Notes under the pieces: model-generated
What the model was told of the DNA's origin: nothing
Database searches by the model: none
Seen by the model: only the letters and a program-made list of their open reading frames with translations
Source: Clostridia bacterium
GTDB lineage: Bacteria > Bacillota > Clostridia > Oscillospirales > Acutalibacteraceae
Assembly: GCA_900766585.1 (NCBI GenBank)
Contig: CAAFVV010000047.1
Span: forward strand, 1-20,914
DNA length: 20,914 nt
Direction: 5' to 3'
Position numbers and translations under genes: made by a program
Part shown: piece by piece, positions 1-7,123 of the stretch
Position numbering within the stretch: position 1 is the stretch's first letter
Layout: the number at the start of each line of letters is the position of its first letter

Positions 1-423
1 TCCCTCGACGCGGGTGTCCTCGATGAGCTTGCCGTCGCGGATATACCGACGGGTGTAGCTGTAGCTACCTCCCGATTTCAGGTCTACCCAGTCGTTTTGG
101 CTGTTGCTCCAGACCCGGATATACACACCCCAGTTGTTCTTGTCGCCCTTCGTCGTGTCATAGGCGACCGCCGTCGTGTCGAAGTAGAACGCGAATTTGG
201 AGCCTGCGGGCGCGTCGGCGACCGGCCCCGCGCCCTCATAAACGGCTTCGTTTGAGCTGTTGTCGTTGATCGTGTGCGTGACCTGTCGGTCACTGATCGC
301 CACATAGCCTTCCGGCGGCTCAACGGTGTCTGCGGCAAACACAAACGCACCGACCGGGATCAGCGTTGCCAGTACGGCAAGCGCAAGCAGCAGGGGAAGC
401 CATCGGCTTCGGCAGATCTTCAT
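1..423 (-). CDS. Secreted protein of unknown function, N-terminal part (cut by window edge)
   Basis: The reading frame is open from an ATG at 423 down to the first base of the window, giving 141 codons with no stop, so the gene continues outside. An AGGAGTG ribosome binding site lies about 8 nt upstream of the ATG. The first ~31 residues form a classical signal peptide: basic start MKICRSR, a Leu/Ala-rich core, and a probable signal peptidase I site after AFVFA. The mature part begins about ADTVEPPEG and is rich in Tyr, Trp, Asn, Ser and Thr, as in extracellular beta-sheet domains; no catalytic motif is visible. It lies 83 nt downstream of the solute-binding lipoprotein gene on the same strand and is probably co-transcribed with it. 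The family is not recognised. The gene call and signal peptide are secure; the function is unknown. Confidence 0.8.
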   Translation of the reverse strand, partial: MKICRSRWLPLLLALAVLATLIPVGAFVFAADTVEPPEGYVAISDRQVTHTINDNSSNEAVYEGAGPVADAPAGSKFAFYFDTTAVAYDTTKGDKNNWGVYIRVWSNSQNDWVDLKSGGSYSYTRRYIRDGKLIEDTRVEG

Positions 424-458
424 GGAAATATCACTCCTTTTTTCTGACAGCTTACAGC

Positions 459-497
459 GCCGCGCAGCCGTTTTTTCGACCAGTCCGGCCGCGCGGC
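459..497 (-). other. Intercistronic RNA hairpin
   Basis: The 11-base arms at 459-469 and 487-497 pair completely, with one G-U when read on the minus strand, around a 17-nt loop. It lies in the gap between the solute-binding protein gene and the secreted-protein gene. No U-tract follows on the minus strand, so it does not look like a normal terminator. It may protect the 3' end of the highly expressed binding-protein mRNA or partly block read-through (inference). Confidence 0.5.
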
Positions 498-506
498 AGT
501 CATACC

Positions 507-2339
507 TTATTTAAAATACTTATCAAAGATGCCCTGATAGGTGCTCTTCCACTTGGCGTAGTCCTTGGAGTTGGCGTTTTTATAGCTGTTCCAGTCGGTC
601 TCGACATTCACCTCGCCGCGGATCGCCTTATAGCCCCACTGCACATCACCGGGGACCTGCATTTTGTCGATCGCCTCTTTCTGCGCCTCGGTGGACAACT
701 GCACCAGCTGGGAGAAATTGTACTTGCCGATGCGGTTGACCTTGTTTGCCTCCGCCGTAAAGCGGGCAGCCGCCTTTTCGCGGGTGGCCATCTCGCTCGT
801 ATTGCGGGACAGCACGTTCGCCGGCGTCATGGGCGCAAAGGAGCAGAGTACGTTCTGATCGGCGGAGAGCGCGTAGACATTGGCTTTCAGCTTGTATTTG
901 CCGCCTACCTTCGTATAGGCGACGCCCTCGGGGCCGTAATGCCACAGCATAGCCCCCTCGGGGGTGTAGAAATAGTCGATCCAGCGCAGGCACGCCTCAA
1001 CGCTCTTGGTCTTGGCGGAGACAAAGAGCATGTTCTCATAGCTGTCGAGATAGCCCGGATTGGAAATGCCCGCCAGCAGATCACCGGTGTTCTTGCCCTT
1101 CGGCCAGGCAATGGCGGACCAGTCCTTCAGCTCGCTGTCGCTCAGATAGGTAGCGACATAGGACATGGAGACGATGCCGGTCTTATGGACAAGGGATTTG
1201 AGTGTGGAGCCCTCCGAGCCGACCATCTGCTTGCAGAAGATGCCCTCCTTCCACAGACGGTTGTAGAAGCGGCAGCCCTCGCGGAACTGATCGGTCAGCG
1301 GGCCGGACAGCACCTCGCCCTTTTCGGTCACGGTGCCGGTGTAGTACCACGCCATGCCGAGCCCCCACGGATTCCACAGCTGCGGCGTCCACAGGTTGAT
1401 ACCGAAGCCGTAGGTGTCGTCCTTGCCGTTGCCGTCGGGATCCTCCTCCGTAAACGCCTTGGCAACTTTATAGAGATCGTCGGTCGTCTGGGGGACGTCC
1501 AGCCCCAGCTCGTCGAGCCACGCCTTGTTGATCATCAGCTGGCGTTCCTCGGTCTTGTTGACCGTGCCGCCCTCGGACACATCGGGGAAGATCGAGGGCA
1601 GGGAGTAGACCTTGCCGGGCGCATAGGCGACCGCCTTGGCATACGAGTGCGTTTTGGAATTGATCTGCTTATAGGCGTTGGGCGCCCAGGTCTGCAGCTT
1701 CCCGGTCAGATCGGCAAAATAGCCCTCTTTCCCGTATTTTGCCACCTTGGCACAGGTGAAGCCGACCGGAACCGACATGAAGATATCGGGCAGGTTGCCG
1801 CTGTTCATCATGGTCTGGGTCAGCACAAAAATATCCGACCCTTTGTAAAAGCTGTAATCCACCCGCATACCGCTGCGCTTTTCGTACAGCGCGGTGAACG
1901 CCTGCTTGTTCATATCCGCCGAATCCTTTGTATAGGGGATCAGGATGCGGATGAGAAGCTGGCCGCCGCTGACATAGGGCGTCTGCGCCGAGTGAACGGT
2001 CAGCCCGTTCACCTTTACAGTGCTCTCCTTGACATTGCTGCCGCCCGAGCTTTCCGTGCGGGTCTCGGACGAGGCAGGGGCATTGCCGCCGCTGCCGTCC
2101 GCTGCGGAAGCGCTGTCCGCCGTGCTGTCCGTGCCGGGACTGTCCGGCTCTGACGCGTCCGGTGTGCCGGCGCCGCTGTCATCCTCCGAATCCGTGACCT
2201 CTGCCGAGCTGTCGGCGGCGGCAGACGGATCTGCCGTGCTGCTCTCCGGATCGGGCGTTTTGGCACAGCCGCCGAAAAGGCTCAGCAGCAAAAGCAGACA
2301 CAGTGCAATCGGCAAAATGGTCCTTCGTGCTGTTTTCAC
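507..2339 (-). CDS. ABC-transporter extracellular solute-binding lipoprotein (family 1, sugar-type)
   Basis: 610 residues. The GTG start at 2339 is chosen because AGGAGAG sits 7-8 nt upstream and the signal peptide begins right there; an upstream in-frame ATG would overlap the preceding gene. Residues 1-25 are a lipoprotein signal peptide with lipobox LFGGC (lipidated Cys25). Residues ~28-103 are a Ser/Asp/Ala/Gly-rich linker holding the domain off the membrane. The rest resembles large family 1 binding proteins (LplA-like) of Firmicutes: NLPDIFM, INKAWLDELGLDVPQT, and the Asp/Asn-rich loop DPDGNGKDDTYGFG at ~299-312. Such proteins capture oligosaccharides and pass them to a permease pair. 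No permease or ATPase genes lie in the window, so the partner is either elsewhere or beyond the left edge. The exact ligand cannot be told. Confidence 0.88.
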   Translation of the reverse strand: MKTARRTILPIALCLLLLLSLFGGCAKTPDPESSTADPSAAADSSAEVTDSEDDSGAGTPDASEPDSPGTDSTADSASAADGSGGNAPASSETRTESSGGSNVKESTVKVNGLTVHSAQTPYVSGGQLLIRILIPYTKDSADMNKQAFTALYEKRSGMRVDYSFYKGSDIFVLTQTMMNSGNLPDIFMSVPVGFTCAKVAKYGKEGYFADLTGKLQTWAPNAYKQINSKTHSYAKAVAYAPGKVYSLPSIFPDVSEGGTVNKTEERQLMINKAWLDELGLDVPQTTDDLYKVAKAFTEEDPDGNGKDDTYGFGINLWTPQLWNPWGLGMAWYYTGTVTEKGEVLSGPLTDQFREGCRFYNRLWKEGIFCKQMVGSEGSTLKSLVHKTGIVSMSYVATYLSDSELKDWSAIAWPKGKNTGDLLAGISNPGYLDSYENMLFVSAKTKSVEACLRWIDYFYTPEGAMLWHYGPEGVAYTKVGGKYKLKANVYALSADQNVLCSFAPMTPANVLSRNTSEMATREKAAARFTAEANKVNRIGKYNFSQLVQLSTEAQKEAIDKMQVPGDVQWGYKAIRGEVNVETDWNSYKNANSKDYAKWKSTYQGIFDKYFK

Positions 2340-2378
2340 TTTGATCTCTCCTTTTTCCGTATTGACGAAATATGGTTT

Positions 2379-2398
2379 CCGCCGCCTGTCTGCGGCGG
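2379..2398 (-). other. GC-rich hairpin between two lipoprotein genes
   Basis: A perfect 7-bp stem (CCGCCGC / GCGGCGG) with a 6-nt loop lies in the 73-nt gap between the TIM-barrel lipoprotein gene and the solute-binding protein gene. On the minus strand it is followed by AAACC, not by a U-run, so it is not a standard terminator. It may serve mRNA stability or processing (inference). Confidence 0.4.
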
Positions 2399-2412
2399 TT
2401 GGGTGCGATGGG

Positions 2413-3606
2413 TCACATTTTGTCGGTGCAGATCTCCCGTCCGACGCGGATGCATTCCTCAAGAACGTTGTTCCACTTGCCCTTTGTCAGGCTGTTGATA
2501 TTCCACAGGCCGTACAGCTCCTCGGCAGAGGAGTTGAAATCATAGGAGAAGAACATCAGCCCGCCGCGGTTTTTCTCCGGCTCCTTTTTGAGCCACTCAT
2601 ACATGTAGCGGATATGTTCAATGCGGATCTCCGCCGCCTTGGCGATCTCGGCGTCGCTTTTGTCCACAAGCGTCCAGCCCGCAAATGTGTTCGGTATGTA
2701 CCACACCCTGCAGTTTTCGGGCATCATCTTATGCAGCGTGCCGTACAGCTTCTCATAGCCCTTTTTATTGCTCTCCGTGATCTCCCAGTAGTGATCGACC
2801 GCAATATCGGTGAGATACTGCACGTTGTCCTTGCTGATATGGCTGTTATTGTCCACATAGCCGCCGTAGACGGTGTAGTCGGTCGCCTGCACGGTGAAGC
2901 AGATGAAAAAGCGCTTGCCGAACTTCTGCGCATAGCGGGTCAGCTCCTTGACAGCCGCCATATTCGACGGCTCATCCAGATACCAGCCGAGAACGGTCTT
3001 TTCATAGCCGCTGTCCCGGATCGCGGCATATTTGTTGTCAAAGCTCTCCTGCCAGCCCGCCGTACCGGCAGCGACCTTGTCGTAGATGTCGTGGGCGCTG
3101 ACCCAGACACGGCAGTTGTAATCGGTGAGGTCGCGCAGAAATTTCAGGCTGTCGCAAAACACCGTATTGACGTAGTCGCTTTTCGCCAGCTCCTGCCACT
3201 TGGTATCAAAGCCGTACTTGTCAAAGTTGACGCAGTAGAAGCCGCTGCCGACCGACGATGTCTTTTTGTCCGAGTCGAGCGGCTGACGGCGGACGGTCGT
3301 GGCGGCGGTCGGCTTCGTCGTCCGCTTTGTCGTTGTGCCGGCAGGCTTTTTCACGGTCGCCGTCGTCTGTGCGGGCTTTGTCCCCGCCGTGTCTGCCGTC
3401 GTCTGCACGACGGAAACGGCAGTCGTACTCTTTGCATCGTCAGCCGTGCTCTTTGCAGCGGATGCCGCGGTGCTTGCTGCACCGTCCGACATGTCGGAGG
3501 CGGGCGGCGCGCTCTCCTCCGCCGGTTCCGTCACACAGCCGGCCATGCCGCCGATCAGCATCATAATCAACACCCCGCATAGAATTTTTTTAATCTTACG
3601 CTTCAT
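2413..3606 (-). CDS. Lipoprotein with TIM-barrel, glycoside-hydrolase-like domain
   Basis: 397 residues from the ATG at 3606, which has AAGGAGTG about 7 nt upstream; a longer in-frame extension has no binding site and no signal sequence. Residues 1-24 form a lipoprotein signal peptide ending GGMAGC (Cys24; Met at -3 is unusual but tolerated). Residues ~25-120 are a Thr/Ala/Lys-rich linker. From ~121 the sequence looks like a (beta/alpha)8 barrel, with alternating strands such as NTVFCDSLKFL, CRVWVSAHDIYDK, TVLGWYLDEPS (~204-214) and GGLMFFSYDF near the end. The strand-end GWYLDEP resembles the acid/base glutamate strand of several glycoside-hydrolase-like families, here Glu212. It sits directly upstream of a sugar-type binding protein, so a role in surface glycan processing is plausible. 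The exact family and substrate are not recognised. Confidence 0.75.
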   Translation of the reverse strand: MKRKIKKILCGVLIMMLIGGMAGCVTEPAEESAPPASDMSDGAASTAASAAKSTADDAKSTTAVSVVQTTADTAGTKPAQTTATVKKPAGTTTKRTTKPTAATTVRRQPLDSDKKTSSVGSGFYCVNFDKYGFDTKWQELAKSDYVNTVFCDSLKFLRDLTDYNCRVWVSAHDIYDKVAAGTAGWQESFDNKYAAIRDSGYEKTVLGWYLDEPSNMAAVKELTRYAQKFGKRFFICFTVQATDYTVYGGYVDNNSHISKDNVQYLTDIAVDHYWEITESNKKGYEKLYGTLHKMMPENCRVWYIPNTFAGWTLVDKSDAEIAKAAEIRIEHIRYMYEWLKKEPEKNRGGLMFFSYDFNSSAEELYGLWNINSLTKGKWNNVLEECIRVGREICTDKM

Positions 3607-3705
3607 CGGTTGCACTCCTTTAAAATCATGTACAGGGCGGACATCCCCGGCGGTTTCGGAAAAACTGCATAAAAAACCGCCACATTCCCCTGAATTGTCA
3701 AACAC

Positions 3706-3714
3706 ATTATAGCA
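3706..3714 (-). promoter_or_regulatory. Extended -10 sigma-A promoter for the lipoprotein genes
   Basis: On the minus strand the sequence TGCTATAAT is a perfect extended -10 element about 100 nt before the lipoprotein start at 3606. There is no convincing -35 hexamer at 17 nt, as is usual for extended -10 promoters. The untranslated leader would be about 90-95 nt long. Confidence 0.6.
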
Positions 3715-3897
3715 CACCCACTCAGAAATGCCGTCAGCTATTTCAACGTGTTTGCAATCAATATGGAATATATTCTGACATTTTCACTGTCGCTGCCGCC
3801 GACTGCCGAATTTCGCCAGCCTTGCGCCGTCTCCCCGGCTGCCGCCCGGATCGCCGCCTTTTTCGCTTACTTTTCCCTGCGGTTTCGGGAAAGAACG

Positions 3898-3926
3898 TTG
3901 CAAAAACGGACAAAATATGCTAGTAT
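3898..3926 (+). promoter_or_regulatory. Sigma-A promoter for the obgE operon
   Basis: TTGCAA (3898-3903), exactly 17 nt, then TAGTAT (3921-3926) preceded by TGC, which gives an extended -10. Transcription would begin near 3933. A small GCCGG/CCGGC stem-loop (3937-3951) would then lie at the very 5' end of the mRNA, where it could slow 5' decay. The GGGAGG ribosome binding site (3955-3960) follows. Confidence 0.7.
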
Positions 3927-3971
3927 AAGCAATAGAGCCGGACAAACCGGCAAAGGGAGGATAAAAACGCC

Positions 3972-5234
3972 ATGTTTATCGATAGAGCGATCATCAGGGT
4001 GAGCGCGGGAAACGGCGGCAGCGGCGCCGTCGCGTTCCACCGGGAAAAATACGTCGCCTCGGGCGGACCCGACGGCGGCGACGGCGGCAAGGGCGGCGAC
4101 GTCATATTTGTCATCGACGACGGCGCCGACACGCTGTCCGATTTCCGCTATAAGCGCAAATACGCCGCCGAAAACGGCACGCCGGGCGGCGCACGGCGCT
4201 GCTTCGGCAAAAACGGTGCGGACTGCGTGATCAGCGTTCCGCGCGGCACGCTGATCTACGACAATGCGACCGGGCGGCTGATGGCGGATATGTCGCAGGA
4301 CAAGCCGTTTACGGCGGCGCGCGGCGGGCGCGGCGGCTGGGGCAACACGCATTTTGCCACTCCGACCCGCCAGACTCCGCGGTTTGCCAAGCCCGGTATG
4401 CCGGGCGAGACCTATGAGCTGCGGCTTGAGCTGAAGCTGCTCGCGGATGTGGGACTGGTCGGCTTTCCGAACGTCGGCAAATCCACGCTGATCTCGGTGG
4501 TGAGCGAGGCGAAGCCCACCGTCGCGGACTATCCGTTCACCACACTGTCGCCCGTGCTCGGCGTCGTGCGGGTGGGCGACCGCTCGTTCGTCATGGCGGA
4601 CATCCCCGGCATTTTAGAGGGTGCGAGCGAGGGCGTCGGGCTGGGACATGATTTTCTGCGCCATATCGAGCGCTGCCGCCTGCTCATCCACGTCGTGGAC
4701 GTCGCGGGCAGCGAGGGGCGCGACCCCTATGCGGACTTTGCCGCCGTCAACCGCGAGCTGGCCGCCTTCCGGCCGGAGCTGGCCGACCGCCCCATGCTGG
4801 TGGCGGGCAACAAGTGCGACCTGACCTCCGACGAGGAAGTGGCGCGCTTTGCCGCCTTTGTGGAGGAACAGGGCTACCGCTTTTTCCCGATGATGGCGGC
4901 GATTGCCCACGGCACGCAGGAGCTGATGCAGGCGTGCGCCGAAGCGCTCGACAAGCTGCCGCCGCTGCGGGTGTTCGAGGCGGAGCCGGAGCCGCTGCCC
5001 GATCTCGCCGCCCCGCGCAAGCCGAAGATCACGGTCACAGACGGCGTATACATGGTGGAGGCGGATTGGCTGCTGCCGATCCTGCGCACCGTGGACATGG
5101 ACGAATACGACAGCCTGCAATACATGGAGCGGGTGCTGCAGCAAAGCGGCGTGATTCAGGCGCTGCGGGACGCGGGCATACAGGAGGGCGACACGGTCAG
5201 CCTGTACGATTTTGAATTTGAATTTGTCAACTGA
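3972..5234 (+). CDS. obgE: Obg-family GTPase ObgE/CgtA
   Basis: 420 residues, the normal length for Firmicutes Obg. Obg is an essential GTPase that binds the 50S ribosomal subunit and links late ribosome assembly to (p)ppGpp and, in spore formers, to stress and sporulation control. Residues 1-~157 are the glycine-rich Obg fold (GGPDGGDGGKGGDV near 31-43, GGRGGWGN near 118-125). The G domain follows with G1 GFPNVGKST (164-172), the switch threonines near 190, G3 DIPG (210-213) and G4 NKCD (280-283). G5 near 308-312 reads MAAIA rather than the usual SA. Residues ~350-420 form the OCT domain of Gram-positive Obg proteins, ending in DFEFEFVN. The start has GGGAGG 11 nt upstream. It is the first gene of an operon with mrnC and the racemase-like gene. 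Confidence 0.97.
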   Translation: MFIDRAIIRVSAGNGGSGAVAFHREKYVASGGPDGGDGGKGGDVIFVIDDGADTLSDFRYKRKYAAENGTPGGARRCFGKNGADCVISVPRGTLIYDNATGRLMADMSQDKPFTAARGGRGGWGNTHFATPTRQTPRFAKPGMPGETYELRLELKLLADVGLVGFPNVGKSTLISVVSEAKPTVADYPFTTLSPVLGVVRVGDRSFVMADIPGILEGASEGVGLGHDFLRHIERCRLLIHVVDVAGSEGRDPYADFAAVNRELAAFRPELADRPMLVAGNKCDLTSDEEVARFAAFVEEQGYRFFPMMAAIAHGTQELMQACAEALDKLPPLRVFEAEPEPLPDLAAPRKPKITVTDGVYMVEADWLLPILRTVDMDEYDSLQYMERVLQQSGVIQALRDAGIQEGDTVSLYDFEFEFVN

Positions 5235-5246
5235 CGGAGGCGCGGC

Positions 5247-5621
5247 ATGAACACAGAGGATCTGCGCACGGTCAGCCCGCTGACGCTCGCCTTTCTCGGC
5301 GACGGCGTCTACGGGCTGCTGGTGCGGGAACGGCTCGTGCAGGAGGCGAACCGCCCGGCAGGCGAGCTGCACAGCCGGTCGGTGGCGCTGGTGCGGGCAG
5401 AGGCGCAGGCGGAGGCGGTGACGCGGCTTTTGCCGCTGCTGACCGAGGAGGAGACGGCGGTATTCCGCCGCGGACGCAACGCCCACACCTCCCGCTCCGG
5501 CGGCGATTATCACCGCGCCACCGGGCTGGAGGCGCTGTTCGGCTGGCTGTATTTAAAAGGCGATCAGACCCGCCTGCGGACGCTGTTTGCGGCGGCAATG
5601 GGCGGGGAAACGGAGGAATGA
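5247..5621 (+). CDS. mrnC: Mini-ribonuclease III (MrnC), 23S rRNA maturation
   Basis: 124 residues, a stand-alone RNase III catalytic domain without a double-stranded RNA binding domain, as in B. subtilis MrnC, which trims 23S rRNA precursor ends as a dimer. Visible motifs are LAFLGDGVYGLLVRERL (Asp19 in the metal site) and YHRATGLEALFGWLYL (Glu95), with the family signature RRGRNA between them. GGAGG is 7 nt before the ATG and only 12 nt separate it from obgE, so the two are co-transcribed. In B. subtilis mrnC lies beside cysS; here it is paired with obgE, so two ribosome-assembly factors share one transcript. Confidence 0.93.
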   Translation: MNTEDLRTVSPLTLAFLGDGVYGLLVRERLVQEANRPAGELHSRSVALVRAEAQAEAVTRLLPLLTEEETAVFRRGRNAHTSRSGGDYHRATGLEALFGWLYLKGDQTRLRTLFAAAMGGETEE

Positions 5622-5624
5622 CCC

Positions 5625-6722
5625 ATGCGGTATGTGGTGGAAACGGACCGGCTGCAAAATAATCTGGCGGTGCTACGGCGGGAGCTGGCGGGCGTGCCGC
5701 TCATCGCGGTGCTCAAGTGCAACGGCTACGGCTTAGGGCTGACCGGCACGGCGCTGCGGCTTTGGGAGGAGGGCGTCACGGATTTTGCCGTGCTGCGCTT
5801 TGACGAGGCGGCGGCGGTGCGCGCGTTGCTGCCCGACGCGTTTCTGATGATGCTGACCCCCGCCGTGACGCCTGAGGAGGCGGCGGAGGCGGTGGAGCAG
5901 CACTATACCGCCTGTGTTGACTGCGCGGAGACCGCCCGCCGCATGGAGCAGGCGGCGGCTGCCGCCGAGACGGCGACGCCGGTGCAGCTTGCCCTCGACG
6001 TGGGCTTCGGGCGCTACGGCTTTGCGCCGGGCGAGGAATCGCTCATCGCCGAGACGCTGTCTGACTGCCCGCATCTGCAGGTGGTCGGCACCTATGCCCA
6101 TTTTCACAGCTCATTCGGCGGCCCGGCTTCCGTCCGCCGGCAGACGGCACGTTTTCTGAAAATGACCGAAAAGCTGAAAAAAGCCGGCGTGCCGCTCGGA
6201 CGCCGCCATATCGCCAACAGTGCCGCCGCACTGCGCTTTCCGGAGACGCGGCTTGACGCCGTGCGGGTCGGCTCGGCGCTCTGCGGCCGGCTCTCGGTGC
6301 CCGACCGCTGGGGCTTTCAGCCGGTCGGCCACCTCGAAGCGCCCATCACGTCGCTGCGCCGCCTGAAACGGGGGCAGAACCTCGGCTACGGGGACATGTT
6401 CCACTTAAAGCGCGACGCGACCGTCGCCGTGATCCCGGTCGGCCACAGCAACGGCTACGGCATGACCTCGGCGCGGGACAGCTACCGCCTGCGGGATATC
6501 GCCCGCTATCTGTTTAACGACCTGAAAGACCTGTTCCGCGACCACACGGTGCGGGTCACGATCAACGGCAGATCCGTGCCGCTCGTCGGCGGGCGCGGGC
6601 TGACAAACTGCTACGCCGATGTCACCGGAATCAGCTGCGCGGTCGGCGACACCGTATGCCTGCCGGTCGGACCGGTCGGCATCCCCGCCGACGTCCCGCG
6701 TGAATACCGCAGCGGGACATAA
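5625..6722 (+). CDS. Alanine-racemase-family PLP protein with altered active site
   Basis: 365 residues, starting 3 nt after mrnC; its GGAGG ribosome binding site lies inside the mrnC end. It has the fold-type III PLP barrel of alanine racemases: VLKCNGYGLG places the PLP lysine at Lys31, LDVGFGRYGF (~125-133) matches the DTGMGRLG segment, HIANSAA (~195-201) is conserved, Arg214 in VRVG should contact the PLP ring nitrogen, and GYGDMF puts the second catalytic tyrosine at Tyr255. Several expected residues differ. The GYADG motif reads GHSNG (273-277), the substrate-site Met-Asp of the C-terminal domain reads Thr-Asn (~327-328), and the last segment before the final VPREY is shorter than in Alr. 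It may be a divergent alanine racemase for peptidoglycan D-Ala, or it may act on another amino acid. Confidence 0.8.
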   Translation: MRYVVETDRLQNNLAVLRRELAGVPLIAVLKCNGYGLGLTGTALRLWEEGVTDFAVLRFDEAAAVRALLPDAFLMMLTPAVTPEEAAEAVEQHYTACVDCAETARRMEQAAAAAETATPVQLALDVGFGRYGFAPGEESLIAETLSDCPHLQVVGTYAHFHSSFGGPASVRRQTARFLKMTEKLKKAGVPLGRRHIANSAAALRFPETRLDAVRVGSALCGRLSVPDRWGFQPVGHLEAPITSLRRLKRGQNLGYGDMFHLKRDATVAVIPVGHSNGYGMTSARDSYRLRDIARYLFNDLKDLFRDHTVRVTINGRSVPLVGGRGLTNCYADVTGISCAVGDTVCLPVGPVGIPADVPREYRSGT

Positions 6723-6746
6723 CCTGCGCGGCAGATGCGCACACAG

Positions 6747-6782
6747 GAGAGACAGACCTTTGCCGTCTGTCTCTCTTTTTTC
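6747..6782 (+). terminator. Intrinsic terminator of the obgE operon
   Basis: An 11-bp perfect stem (GAGAGACAGAC 6747-6757 with GTCTGTCTCTC 6765-6775) with a 7-nt loop is followed by a run of six T. It is 25 nt after the racemase-like stop codon and separates this operon from the rny promoter. Confidence 0.93.
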
Positions 6783-6870
6783 GTCCGTTTTATCCGCGGG
6801 CGTGTCTTTCTTTGTCGCCGCCGCTGCGGTGATTTTTGGGCGAAAAGGCAAAAAACGCGGGCGGTCCACC

Positions 6871-6899
6871 TTGACACTCTGTTTTAAATATGGTATAAT
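6871..6899 (+). promoter_or_regulatory. Perfect consensus sigma-A promoter upstream of the structured RNA and rny
   Basis: TTGACA (6871-6876), 17 nt, TATAAT (6894-6899): full match to both hexamers with ideal spacing. It is the strongest promoter in the window. Transcription should begin near 6906, about 395 nt before the rny start codon. Confidence 0.9.
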
Positions 6900-6905
6900 A
6901 AATGA

Positions 6906-7123
6906 TGGGTCTATAGTTTCACCGAACGGTGCGGTGGCTGTGGAATAACCCGGGCGGAGGTGAGTGCTCCTCCCTTTGCATAGACAAAACGATCGGAGTA
7001 CAATCGTTCCTGAAACGCCATATTTCCCCGTTTTGTTTGTCTCATCACTCGCCATACGGCAGTATAGCTGCGTTCTTCGACTTACCATACGAAAGAATCT
7101 TCCTGCTTCAGGTCGAAGCTTTT
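6906..7123 (+). ncRNA. Candidate structured small RNA, possibly 6S-like (or rny leader attenuator)
   Basis: No convincing reading frame with a ribosome binding site is present, but complementary segments nest into a rod: GAACG (6924-6928) with CGTTC (7071-7075); GGTGAGTG (6959-6966) with CACTCGCC (7046-7053), 8 bp with one G-U; AGAC (6982-6985) with GTCT (7039-7042); AAAACG (6986-6991) with CGTTTT (7029-7034). A 15-nt unpaired stretch on the 5' side (6967-6981) faces 3 nt on the other, giving a bubble in the middle. GCTTC/GAAGC (7105-7119) followed by TTTT could end the RNA. Length, strong promoter and rod-with-bubble shape are like 6S RNA, which binds sigma-A RNA polymerase, but the primary sequence was not recognised as 6S and the bubble is lopsided. 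An alternative is a long rny leader. Confidence 0.4.

Noticed and set aside
366..2153. Long open frame on the plus strand across the solute-binding protein gene (about 595 residues)
   Set aside because: It is the antisense of a clear lipoprotein gene with signal peptide and ribosome binding site; high GC content opens the opposite frame. It has no ribosome binding site or recognisable domain.
2379..2398. Hairpin considered as terminator of the TIM-barrel lipoprotein gene
   Set aside because: No U-tract on the minus strand; kept only as an intercistronic hairpin.
2020..3582. Plus-strand open frame of about 520 residues
   Set aside because: Antisense to the TIM-barrel lipoprotein; its composition mirrors that gene, and it has no start signal.
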